A stretch of DNA of 43,127 nt from CAVVYW01 sp963752605 (GTDB lineage Bacteria; Actinomycetota; Thermoleophilia; Solirubrobacterales; 70-9), in contig CAVVYW010000003.1 in assembly GCA_963752605.1 (NCBI GenBank), positions 1 through 43,127 of the forward strand. The letters are read 5' to 3'. The notes beneath the pieces are model-generated. The model worked only from the letters and a program-made list of their open reading frames with translations. It was not told the origin of the DNA and ran no database searches. The position numbers and the translations under genes are program-made. Positions 1-7,248 of this stretch are shown here, in pieces. How positions within the stretch are numbered: the first letter of the stretch is position 1; each line of letters opens with the position of its first letter.

Positions 1-2
1 TC

Positions 3-101
3 ACCGAGCGCTTCGCCGCGATCTACGAGCGCCGGCCGGTGGAGAGCTCAGCCGCCAACCTCACCGGGGCTGAGGCGCTGGACGACGCCAGCTACGTGTG
101 A
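3..101 (+). CDS. C-terminal end of a gene starting before the window
   Basis: An open frame runs from the window edge to a TGA at 99-101 and gives about 32 residues beginning TERFAAIYERRPVE. It lies 31 nt before the next gene on the same strand and about 1.1 kb before lipA. I cannot recognise the family from so short a piece. The position upstream of lipA makes an octanoyl or lipoyl transferase worth testing, but this rests on context only. The frame is supported by GC-rich third positions and by the absence of a better frame. Confidence 0.5.
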   Translation, partial: TERFAAIYERRPVESSAANLTGAEALDDASYV

Positions 102-132
102 TGATTGGCAGCAGGTCGGACGAGGAGAGGAA

Positions 133-1122
133 GTGAGACCGGCTCGGCGACCGGGACTACCCATCCGTCGCCTGTCGGGTGTGATCATCGCGACGGCGAT
201 CGTCGCCTGTCTTCTGCCGGCCGCCGCCGCCGCCCGCAAGCCGATCATCGCCTACGTCGAGGGGGGCGCCTTCAAGCTCTACGACGTCGAACTCGGGACC
301 GACGTGGCGGCCCCGCCGGTGCCAGTGCACGGAGGGGTGTTCAGATTCGGGATGTCGAGGAATGGGCGCTACGTTTTCTTCAACGACGCCGCGGCGGACC
401 TCCATCTGCTCGACCGCCAAACCAATACCGAGGTTCCGTTGCCCGGCATCAACATCTACAACAACCCGGCTTTCCTGGCCGTGAGCAACAACGGGCTGCT
501 CGCCTTCGACGACAACGTCAATCCCGAGGCGGTCGTCTACAACAGCAACGCTGGGACGTTCGTCTCGACCGGGTTCACGTCGCCGCATGGGCACCGTCAG
601 CCGGCGCTCAGCGGCGGCGGCGGCACGCTCGCCACCACCTGCTTCATGAATTGCGTCTTCGATGACGGCAGCGGCGACGTGGATCCATACGTGCAGAATC
701 TGAGCACGCAAATGAACGTACCCATGGCGGGTAGCGACGACAACGACAGCGACGAGGAGGATCCCTGCACCAGCGGTGATGGCAATCGTGTCGGATACCA
801 CAGGGGGAACCCGATGGCGGCGAACCAGAAGGACGTCGTCATCTACGACCGCGCCGCTGCCGCTCTGGTGAGCACGCCGGGTCTCAACAGCGCGACCAAC
901 GACGACACCCACTGCACCATCGACTCCTCGGGCGACTATGTGGCCTACATGCAAAACAACGGGGTAACCGACGTCTTCAAGCTCTACGAGATCTCCAGCA
1001 GCTCCCTGGTGCCGCTCCCTGCGAAGCCGTTCGAGGTTTCGAACAACATCAACGGGATTCTCAGCGACCCGTTCACCGCGGCGGTAACAACCCGCCCACG
1101 ACACCGCTTGCGACGCCGGTGA
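133..1122 (+). CDS. Secreted TolB/PD40-like beta-propeller protein, probably frameshifted at its C-terminus
   Basis: GTG start with a good ribosome binding site (GAGGAG at 122-127, 5 nt spacing). The N-terminus is a signal peptide: basic residues, then a hydrophobic run (VIIATAIVACLLPAAAAA) ending near residue 34. The body has short repeats of the propeller type (SRNGRYVFFND, SNNGLLAFDDN, DSSGDYVAYMQ), as in TolB-like proteins. A role in the envelope is likely but the substrate is unknown. The frame as read ends in an Arg-rich piece at a TGA (1120-1122). One frame away, 1080-1127 reads a Gly/Asn/Pro/Thr linker, and the original frame then resumes at 1129 as a Lys/Arg/Cys tail ending at 1227. 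That pattern suggests two compensating indels, near 1078 and 1128, that hide the true tail. The tail stop would overlap the lipA start (TGATG). Confidence 0.75.
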   Translation: MRPARRPGLPIRRLSGVIIATAIVACLLPAAAAARKPIIAYVEGGAFKLYDVELGTDVAAPPVPVHGGVFRFGMSRNGRYVFFNDAAADLHLLDRQTNTEVPLPGINIYNNPAFLAVSNNGLLAFDDNVNPEAVVYNSNAGTFVSTGFTSPHGHRQPALSGGGGTLATTCFMNCVFDDGSGDVDPYVQNLSTQMNVPMAGSDDNDSDEEDPCTSGDGNRVGYHRGNPMAANQKDVVIYDRAAAALVSTPGLNSATNDDTHCTIDSSGDYVAYMQNNGVTDVFKLYEISSSSLVPLPAKPFEVSNNINGILSDPFTAAVTTRPRHRLRRR

Positions 1123-1128
1123 TGAACG

Positions 1129-1227
1129 AAGAAGAAGAAGAAGTGCAAGAAGAAGGGGAAGCGCAAGCGCAGGAGCGCGGCATCCGCCAAGAAGAAACGC
1201 TGCAAGAAGAAGCGGAAGCGCCGCTGA
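1129..1227 (+). other. Lys/Arg/Cys-rich tail of the upstream propeller gene, out of frame
   Basis: In the frame of the upstream propeller, but after two in-frame stops (1120-1125), the DNA encodes a run of Lys, then C-K-K-K, then K-R-K-R-R-S-A-A-S-A, then K-R-C-K-K and a basic end, with TGA at 1225-1227. The same pattern closes the seven-repeat propeller at 17899-17984. The stretch was therefore very probably the coding end of this gene. The alternative reading, an acidic extension of LipA in another frame (repeated Glu), is a shadow. Confidence 0.65.
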
Positions 1228-2171
1228 TGGCCGAGCAGCTCCACATCACGCGCTCTCGCTCGAACCCCGGCGGCCACCAGGTCAGCACCGAGGGCAAGGT
1301 CGGCTTCCGCGAGCGCAAGCCGCCCTGGCTGAAGGTCCCGGCGCCCGGCGGGCCCACCTACAGGCGGCTGAAGAAGGCGATCGAGGAGGACAACCTCCAC
1401 ACCGTCTGCCAGGAGGCCAACTGCCCCAACGTCGGAGAGTGCTGGGAGAGGGGGACCGCGACCTTCATGATCCTGGGCGACGTCTGCACCAGGCGGTGCG
1501 GCTTCTGCAACGTGCAGACGGGCAAGCCGACCTGGAACGACCCGCTCGAGCCGCTGCGGGTCGCCAACCAGGTGAAGCGGATGGGCCTGCGTCATGCCGT
1601 GATCACCTCGGTGGACCGCGACGATCTGCCCGACTACGGCGCCGGCGCATTCGTCGGAGTGATCCGCTCGATCCGCAAGCTGGCGCCGGGCTGCAAGGTC
1701 GAAGTGCTGACTCCCGACTTCCGCGGCGAGGAGATGCCCCTCGCCAAGGTGATCGCCGAGCGACCCGATGTCTTCAACCACAACGTCGAGACCGTCCCGA
1801 GGCTGTACCCGATCGCCCGCCGGGGCTCGGACTTCATGCGCTCCGCCCGGGTGCTGCAGATGGCGAAGGAGATGGGTGGGGATGAGGTCGTGACCAAGTC
1901 GGGGCTGATGGTGGGTCTCGGTGAGGACTTCGACGAGATGGTCGAAGCGTTCTCGATCCTGCGCGAGCAAGAGGTGCAGGTCTTGACGGTCGGCCAGTAC
2001 CTGCGCCCCACCGAGAACCACCTGCCGGTGGACCGCTACTGGCATCCCGACGAGTTCGAGGCGCTCGAGAAGGCCGCCTATGAGCTGGGCTTCGAATCGG
2101 TCGCCTCGGGCCCGCTGGTCCGCTCCTCGTACCACGCGGACGAGCAGGTGCCCGTGCGCGACACCGCCTGA
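1227..2171 (+). CDS. lipA: Lipoyl synthase
   Basis: Radical SAM enzyme that inserts two sulfurs into protein-bound octanoyl groups to form lipoyl cofactors for 2-oxoacid dehydrogenases and the glycine cleavage system; cytosolic. The 314-residue product has the family's auxiliary-cluster cysteines C61, C66, C72 (CQEANCPNVGEC), the radical SAM CxxxCxxC at C87, C91, C94 (CTRRCGFC), and the C-terminal RSSY near 299-302 that ligates the auxiliary cluster. Length is normal. I chose ATG 1227, just before the conserved region; the upstream open frame from 1119 encodes a spurious poly-Glu stretch. The ATG overlaps the probable stop of the upstream propeller tail, suggesting translational coupling. Confidence 0.97.
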   Translation: MAEQLHITRSRSNPGGHQVSTEGKVGFRERKPPWLKVPAPGGPTYRRLKKAIEEDNLHTVCQEANCPNVGECWERGTATFMILGDVCTRRCGFCNVQTGKPTWNDPLEPLRVANQVKRMGLRHAVITSVDRDDLPDYGAGAFVGVIRSIRKLAPGCKVEVLTPDFRGEEMPLAKVIAERPDVFNHNVETVPRLYPIARRGSDFMRSARVLQMAKEMGGDEVVTKSGLMVGLGEDFDEMVEAFSILREQEVQVLTVGQYLRPTENHLPVDRYWHPDEFEALEKAAYELGFESVASGPLVRSSYHADEQVPVRDTA

Positions 2172-2232
2172 GCGCTCATCTTTAAGTTCGCAGGAGTGCA
2201 GCTTCGGTTGCGGAAGCGTGTTTGGGCCTACG

Positions 2233-2238
2233 TAGCCT
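2233..2238 (+). promoter_or_regulatory. -10-like element for the downstream secreted protein
   Basis: TAGCCT lies 7 nt before ATG 2246 and TTGCGG lies upstream at 2208-2213 (19 nt spacer). This would start the transcript at or near the ATG, and no Shine-Dalgarno sequence is visible. Leaderless transcription is inferred. Confidence 0.4.
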
Positions 2239-2245
2239 CGAACTT

Positions 2246-3481
2246 ATGCGCCCCTCGAGGACCACACTCAGCGTCTGCCTGGCCGCAACGGCACTGACGC
2301 TCCCATTCGCCGCGGCGCCCGGCGGCGCCTCCGCGCAGACGCTGCCGCCGTCCGATCCGGCTCAGCCGCCAGCGACCACGGCTCCGGCGCCGGCGAACAA
2401 TCCCCTCGCGGGCGACGGGATGTGGATCTGGTACGTGCGCAAGGCACAGGGCGGCAAGCCGGGACGGATCGCCTCGCGGGCGCGAAAGCGAGGGATCGAG
2501 GTGGTGCTGATCAAGTCCGGCGACGGCACCAAGTACTGGGGGCAGTTCACGAGCTCGCTGGTCGGCGCCCTCCACGCGCGCGGGATCAAGGTCTGCGCCT
2601 GGCAGTTCGTCTACGGGCGGAACCCCTCCGGGGAGGCGGCCGTCGCCGCCGGGGCCGTCGCCCGCGGCGCCGACTGTTTCGTGATCGACGCCGAGGGCCA
2701 CTACGAGGGGAAGTACGTGCAGGCCCAGACCTACATCGAGGCCCTGCGGGCCAGGGTCGGACCCGACTACCCGATCGCGCTCGCCGCCTTCCCCTACGTG
2801 GACTACCACCCGGCGTTTCCCTTCTCGGTCTTCCTCGGCCCGGGCGGTGCTCAATTCAACGCGCCTCAGCTCTACTGGAAGACGATCGGCCACACCGTGG
2901 ATACCGCCTTCACCCACACCTACGTCTTCAACCGGGCCTATGACCGCCCGATCCTGCCGCTCGGACAGGTCTATCTCAACCCGGCCGCCAAGCAGATCCG
3001 CCGCTTCCGCAGCCTCGCGTTCTCGCATGGGATGCAGGGGGTGAGCTGGTGGTCCTGGCAGCACGCCGGCAAGAAGCAGTGGAAGGCGGTCGGCGGCCGC
3101 TCCGGCCCGATCCCCGGCTACCAGCCGTACAACAGCTATCCCTTCCTGCGCCAGGGCTCGAAGGGCGATCTCGTCGCATGGGCGCAGCAGCTGCTCGCCG
3201 GGGGTGGGTACTCCACCCCGATCAACGGCTACTTCGAGTCGCCCACGCGCACCGCGGTGCTGCAGCTGCAGGTCGCCAAGGGAATCACGCAGAGCGGCAA
3301 CATCGACGTCCCCACCTGGGACGTCCTGCTCCAGTTCGAGCCCCTGCCGGTGCGCTGGACCACGAGTGGCGCCTACCCGGCGCGGGCAGGTGGCAGGGCG
3401 GTCCTGCCCGAGCCCCGCTCGGCCGATCTCCCCGCCAAGGGGTACGAGATTCCGCCCGCAAGCAAGCGTCGACCTCGCTGA
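2246..3481 (+). CDS. Secreted glycoside-hydrolase-like protein with C-terminal peptidoglycan-binding domain
   Basis: 411 residues from ATG 2246; an upstream TTG at 2222 would only add residues before the signal peptide. The signal sequence (SVCLAATALTLPFAAAPGG) ends near ASA-Q. A Pro/Ala/Thr linker follows, then a TIM-barrel-like region (about 55-280) with strand-like blocks such as GIEVVLIKSGDG, GIKVCAWQFVYG and FVIDAEGHYEG; the last has a D-x-E pair (D148, E150) like the acidic pair of GH25-type enzymes. The C-terminal third (about 295-365) has the PG_binding_1 pattern (LRQGSKGDLVAWAQQLL, NGYFESPTRTAVLQLQ). A role in the cell wall is likely. The exact reaction is not established, and the barrel could be non-catalytic. 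Confidence 0.8.
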   Translation: MRPSRTTLSVCLAATALTLPFAAAPGGASAQTLPPSDPAQPPATTAPAPANNPLAGDGMWIWYVRKAQGGKPGRIASRARKRGIEVVLIKSGDGTKYWGQFTSSLVGALHARGIKVCAWQFVYGRNPSGEAAVAAGAVARGADCFVIDAEGHYEGKYVQAQTYIEALRARVGPDYPIALAAFPYVDYHPAFPFSVFLGPGGAQFNAPQLYWKTIGHTVDTAFTHTYVFNRAYDRPILPLGQVYLNPAAKQIRRFRSLAFSHGMQGVSWWSWQHAGKKQWKAVGGRSGPIPGYQPYNSYPFLRQGSKGDLVAWAQQLLAGGGYSTPINGYFESPTRTAVLQLQVAKGITQSGNIDVPTWDVLLQFEPLPVRWTTSGAYPARAGGRAVLPEPRSADLPAKGYEIPPASKRRPR

Positions 3482-3510
3482 GCCTGACCCGTCTCGGGCG
3501 GCCACACCCT

Positions 3511-3516
3511 TAATCT
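3511..3516 (+). promoter_or_regulatory. -10-like element for the rhomboid gene
   Basis: TAATCT is followed by 9 nt and then GTG 3526, with no Shine-Dalgarno sequence. This is consistent with a leaderless transcript. Confidence 0.4.
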
Positions 3517-3525
3517 CCGCCGCCC

Positions 3526-4384
3526 GTGATCCCGCTGAAGGACGACCTGCCGACCTCGCGGTTCCCCGTGATCACGGTGGCGTTCATCGCCATCAACGTC
3601 GCGGTCTTCATCTGGCAGTGGACGTTCCCCACCGACCCGCAGCTCAGCCAGCCGCCGCTCGACCTCGGCTCGATCGACCAGAGCTCGCTCGAGTACGGGG
3701 CGATGCCGTATCGCATCACCCACCCCGGCGAGAAGGGGGACTGTGCGATCGGCGCGGTCAACGAGTTCGGCGAGGCGGGGGTCGTGTGCCCGGGCACCCC
3801 TGAGTTCGCCGAGGCCGATGCGCGCGGCGAGCAGGACCCGGCTCAGAGACCGATCCCGATAGAGCAGGCGGCCTGGTTCGTGACCCTGTTCACCTCGATG
3901 TTCATGCACGGCGGGATCTTTCACATCGCGGGGAACATGCTCTTCCTCTGGGTCTTCGGAAACAACATCGAGGACTCGATGGGCCGGATCAAGTTCGTTG
4001 CTCTTCTACCTGCTCGCGGGGCTGGTCGCGGTCTATGCGCAGGCCGCACTCGACCCGGACTCGACGGCGCCCACAATCGGGGCGAGCGGCGCTGTGGCGG
4101 GGGTGCTGGGCGGCTACGCGCTGTTACACCCGGCGGCGAGGGTGCTGACGCTGATCTTCATCATCTTCTTCGTCACCCTGGTCGAGGTCCCGGCCCTGAT
4201 CCTGCTCAGCATCTGGTTCATCCTGCAGTTCCTGCCCGCCCTCGGCGAGGTCGCGACGGACGTGAGTGGCGAGGGCGGGGTCGCCTACTTCGCCCACGTC
4301 GGCGGCTTCATCTTCGGCCTGGCGGCGATCAAGCTGTTCGCGAGACGGCGGCGCGAGCCGGAGCCGCCACTACCCGTGTACTAG
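3526..4384 (+). CDS. Rhomboid-family intramembrane serine protease, frameshifted near 3997
   Basis: The first part (GTG 3526 to about 3997) has a first membrane helix (VITVAFIAINVAVFIWQW), a long extracytoplasmic loop and the rhomboid HGG-IFHIAGNMLFLWVFGNNIED block. One base out of frame, from 3998, the sequence continues with more helices, the catalytic serine motif GASGAVAG, and the catalytic histidine in FAHVGGFIFGL, ending at TAG 4382-4384. Together they make a complete rhomboid of about 285 residues. Removing one base near AAGTTCGTTGCTC restores a single frame, so this is either a sequencing or assembly error or a recent inactivating indel. Rhomboids cleave membrane proteins within or near transmembrane segments; the substrate here is unknown. 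Confidence 0.88.
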
Positions 4385-4388
4385 CGGC

Positions 4389-4577
4389 TTGGATAAGGGT
4401 ACGAGACAGGCGCTGCTGGGCTTCGGGATCGCCTTCTGCGGGCTCTTCGCGCTGATCACGATTCAGGTCGCGATCGAGTCCAGCTTCGACATCTTCACGG
4501 TGATCTCGCTGCTCATCGTGGGCATGATCGCCACGGGGCTGATCGGCGCCATCCGCAACCCCCCACCGGATGAGTAG
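4389..4577 (+). CDS. Small two-helix membrane protein
   Basis: 62 residues from a TTG start (MDKGTRQALLGFGIAF), 4 nt after the rhomboid stop. Two hydrophobic segments are visible, around residues 8-27 (LLGFGIAFCGLFALITIQVA) and 34-55 (DIFTVISLLIVGMIATGLIG), and the product ends in RNPPPDE. Its stop overlaps the ATG of the carboxypeptidase (ATG at 4570), so it is probably co-translated with its neighbours. I do not recognise a named family. The start is uncertain because no ATG or GTG is available in frame. Confidence 0.65.
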   Translation: MDKGTRQALLGFGIAFCGLFALITIQVAIESSFDIFTVISLLIVGMIATGLIGAIRNPPPDE

Positions 4578-5674
4578 CCGCTGGATCGCGGTCGCCGCGG
4601 TCGCGCTCTCCTTCCTGGTCACCGCGGCCGTGGCGGTGGCCCTCTGGCCCGACCGCGACGCGGCCGACGAGTCGCCGGACACCGCCGTCGCGCAGGTCAA
4701 CACGGCGCCCGTCCCGGAGCCCGAGGCCACGGGCGCGACGAGCTCGGACACGCTCGATCCGGCCGCAGAACCCGACACGGTGGAATCGCCCGCTCCGGCC
4801 CAGGCGGACACGCAGTTCGCGCTGCAGCCCGATTCCCGAGGATCCCCCGGTTGACCTCCGGCTGAAGCGGCCGCCCGCGGCGGGCGTCCTCTTCGACGTC
4901 GACAGCGGCGAGGTGCTCTGGGAGCGGCTGGCGACCGAGCGGCGGGCGATCGCCAGCCTCACCAAGCTGATGACGGCGTTGCTCGTGGCCGAGCGCGAGA
5001 AGCCGGGCGAGCAGGTCCTGGTCAGCGTCAAGGCCGGCCATACTCCGGGCTCCGCCACCGGCCTGCTCCCGGAGGGCAGGGCGGTGCCGCTGGAGCCGCT
5101 GCTGCAGGCGCTGATCATGATCTCCGCCAACGACGCCGCCGTGGCTCTCGCGGAGCACTACTCCGGCAGCGTCCAGGCCTTCATCAAGGAGATGAACCGG
5201 CGCGCCGCCGCGATGGGGCTCACCTGCACTCACTTCTCGACGCCCAACGGGCTCCGCGACCGCGGGAACCAATCGTGCGCGCTCGACGTCGCGGCCCTCG
5301 CCCGTGCCGACCTCGAGGACAAGCGGGTCGCGCGAATCGCCCGCACCCGCTACGCCAAGCCGGCCTTCCCGATCAAGGGCGGGCGGCTCCACCTCGCCAA
5401 CAACCACTACTTCCTCCAGCGTGGCCTGGCGGGCATCCCAGGCGCCAGGGTGACTGGGCTGAAGACCGGGCTGACCGACGCAGCCGGGCGCTGTTACGTG
5501 ACCACCGCGCGGCTCGGCTCCACCCACCTCGGGGTGGTCCTGCTCGGCTCGCCCGATCCGCTGCGCCAGGTGCCGCTTCTGCTCCGGCTGGGGTTCGAGG
5601 AGGCCGGCGTGCTGGAGCCGCCCCCTCCAAAGCGGCCGCCTCGGGCGAAGCCCGACCACCTGCCGGCGGGCTGA
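4570..5674 (+). CDS. D-alanyl-D-alanine carboxypeptidase (serine-type, S11), frameshifted near 4831
   Basis: It trims the terminal D-Ala from peptidoglycan pentapeptides outside the membrane. The N-terminal part (4570 to about 4831) has a membrane anchor or signal (AVAAVALSFLVTAAVAVALW) and a Pro/Ala/Glu linker. In the next frame the catalytic domain follows (PPAAGVLFDVDSGEVLWE) with the S-x-x-K nucleophile motif SLTK, the SxN motif (SAND) and KTG (GLKTGLTDAAG), ending in a Pro-rich tail. Skipping one base in GCAGCCCGATTCCC joins the parts into about 367 residues. The gene lies in a tight cluster after the rhomboid and the small membrane protein. As in the rhomboid, the break may be an assembly error. 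Confidence 0.9.
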
Positions 5675-5686
5675 GGCCCACGAGGG

Positions 5687-6544
5687 ATGCCGCGGATCAG
5701 CCGCTTCACCCTCGCCTGCGTGGCGGTCTGTGCCGCGGTGCTCGGGAGCGCGGCCGCGGACTACGCCCACCTCGAGAGCCGGGTGCCACCGGTCCCCCCA
5801 CCCGACTGCGGAAGCAGCGAAAGCTGCAACGAGGCGCGCAACGAGCAGATCCTCGCGCGCCTGACGCTGTCCACGAGCCTCGAGCAGCAGTTCCAATCGC
5901 GCGCCTGGCTCTACTCGTTCGTGATACTGGCGGCGATCGCGGTGGCCACCGCCGTGGCGATGCGGACCCGCCGGCGCCCCGGCTGGCAGCGGATCTTCAC
6001 CAACCTGGGGATCGCCGGGGTGTGGAGTGGAATCGCCGCGACCGTCCTGCTGGCGCTCAACGACGGGGATCCGGTGGCGCTGCCCGCCGCGCCGCTCTAC
6101 ACGCCGGCGGCGCTGATGATCGCCGCGGCGGCGGCGGGAACCGTGATGGGCCGCCGGGAGGGATGGGCCGACACCGACGCGGTGGCGGACGCGCGGGCCG
6201 GGGCGACCACCGTGGGCAAGTGGGCGCTCGGCGGTCTCCTCGCCGGCTCGCGCAGGGACGCGGCCGCGCGCTTCTTCTCCAACTGGGCGTTCGCCTTCAC
6301 CGGGGCGACGGTCTTCCTGGCGTTGGTGTTCATCCCGCCCCAGCCGCCGTGCGGGGGCGGCGGCGGAGAGCCGCCGGGCTGGACGGACACGATGCAGGCC
6401 GTTGCCGGGATCACGTCGATCGGAGCGATCGCCGCGGGAATCGGGGCGCTGCTGCTGAGGCGCTGGCTGCCCGCCCTCGTCAGCCTCGTCGCGAATCCCC
6501 TCGCGCTGCTCCTGATGGTGGCGAGTACCTGTGCGTTCTATTGA
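5687..6544 (+). CDS. Multi-pass membrane protein of unknown function
   Basis: 285 residues, starting 12 nt after the carboxypeptidase. An N-terminal signal or first helix (FTLACVAVCAAVLGSAAA) is followed by a short extracellular stretch with a Cys pair (PDCGSSESCNEARNEQ). Further hydrophobic segments lie near residues 75-95, 105-125, 140-155, 200-220, 235-255 and 262-284. A Cys/Gly-rich loop (PPCGGGGGEPPG) sits before the last two. I recognise no family. Position suggests co-transcription with the carboxypeptidase. Confidence 0.7.
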   Translation: MPRISRFTLACVAVCAAVLGSAAADYAHLESRVPPVPPPDCGSSESCNEARNEQILARLTLSTSLEQQFQSRAWLYSFVILAAIAVATAVAMRTRRRPGWQRIFTNLGIAGVWSGIAATVLLALNDGDPVALPAAPLYTPAALMIAAAAAGTVMGRREGWADTDAVADARAGATTVGKWALGGLLAGSRRDAAARFFSNWAFAFTGATVFLALVFIPPQPPCGGGGGEPPGWTDTMQAVAGITSIGAIAAGIGALLLRRWLPALVSLVANPLALLLMVASTCAFY

Positions 6545-6550
6545 TCCGCG

Positions 6551-6592
6551 CCCGATCGCAAGGCCCCTCTCAGGAGAAGGGGGTCAATCGGG
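6551..6592 (+). terminator. Nested stem-loop between two genes, possible terminator or structured leader
   Basis: The outer arms CCCGAT (6551-6556) and ATCGGG (6587-6592) enclose an inner stem CCCCT (6564-6568) / AGGGG (6578-6582), extendable with one bulge to a CAGG tetraloop. It follows the stop at 6544 and ends 12 nt before ATG 6605. There is no U-tract, so factor-independent termination would be imperfect. It could instead be a 5' structure of the next gene. Confidence 0.35.
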
Positions 6593-6604
6593 GAATAACG
6601 GGGT

Positions 6605-7177
6605 ATGTCGCCTGGAATAGGCACCGACCACGCACGCGCGAACTATCTGGAGGGCGATCCGGAGCAGCCCACGTCGATCGTGGGAGGGCGCCTCGACTGC
6701 GAGCCGGGTGGCCTGCGCTTCAGCAGCACGGAGCGTGAGCTGCTCTTCGGCTTCAACGAGCTGCTGGGGATCAGCATCACCGGGCGCACCGCCGCGCGCG
6801 AGGACGGAAACGAGATCCGTGGGACGATGCGCCTCGCAGGCCTCGAGGAGGGAGAGCCGGCCGAGTGGGTGTTCGCCGTCGATCGCGCGGATGCGTCCGA
6901 GATCCAGCGGCGGCTGAACCAGGAGCTCGCAGCCAGGGGACGGCCCGCGCTGCCTCATATCGAGGAGCTGGTCGGTTTCCCGATCAACGGCGGCAGCCCG
7001 CCGCCGCGGGAGGTCCTCGACCCGACGCCGCTCGACCTGGTGGCGGCCGAACTGGGACACAGGCTGGACGGCGTGCACCGCGCCCCCTCGAACCGGCGCC
7101 GCTGGATGCTGTGGATTGGCCTCGCGGCGATCGCGCTCGCCCTGGAGATCGCGATCCCGCTGATTCTGGTCCGCTAG
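6605..7177 (+). CDS. C-terminally anchored protein of unknown function
   Basis: 190 residues. The N-terminal part is soluble and beta-rich (SIVGGRLDCEPGGLRF, ERELLFGFNELLGISITGR), vaguely reminiscent of PH/GRAM-like folds, though I cannot assign a domain. A mainly acidic linker leads to an Arg-rich stretch (SNRRR) and a single C-terminal helix (MLWIGLAAIALALEIAIPLIL) ending in VR. This fits a tail-anchored protein with its main domain in the cytoplasm. The ATG lies after a stem-loop, with AATAAC upstream, and the gene appears separately transcribed. Confidence 0.65.
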   Translation: MSPGIGTDHARANYLEGDPEQPTSIVGGRLDCEPGGLRFSSTERELLFGFNELLGISITGRTAAREDGNEIRGTMRLAGLEEGEPAEWVFAVDRADASEIQRRLNQELAARGRPALPHIEELVGFPINGGSPPPREVLDPTPLDLVAAELGHRLDGVHRAPSNRRRWMLWIGLAAIALALEIAIPLILVR

Positions 7178-7248
7178 GCACGGGGCCGCCCGGAGGGCGA
7201 GTGACCGGCGCACGCCTGGCAGCGGCGTTTTAGGATTCTGCGGTTGCG

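Noticed and set aside
1119..1226. Extension of LipA upstream to GTG 1119
   Set aside because: It encodes repeated Glu only because it reads the Lys codons of the propeller tail in another frame; ATG 1227 fits LipA.
984..2135. Long minus-strand frame opposite lipA
   Set aside because: It is a shadow of lipA and its neighbour: no conserved motif, Arg/His/Leu/Val-biased composition typical of antisense frames in GC-rich DNA.
2228..3505. 425-codon minus-strand frame opposite the secreted glycosidase-like gene
   Set aside because: The plus strand has a signal peptide and recognisable domains; the antisense frame has none.
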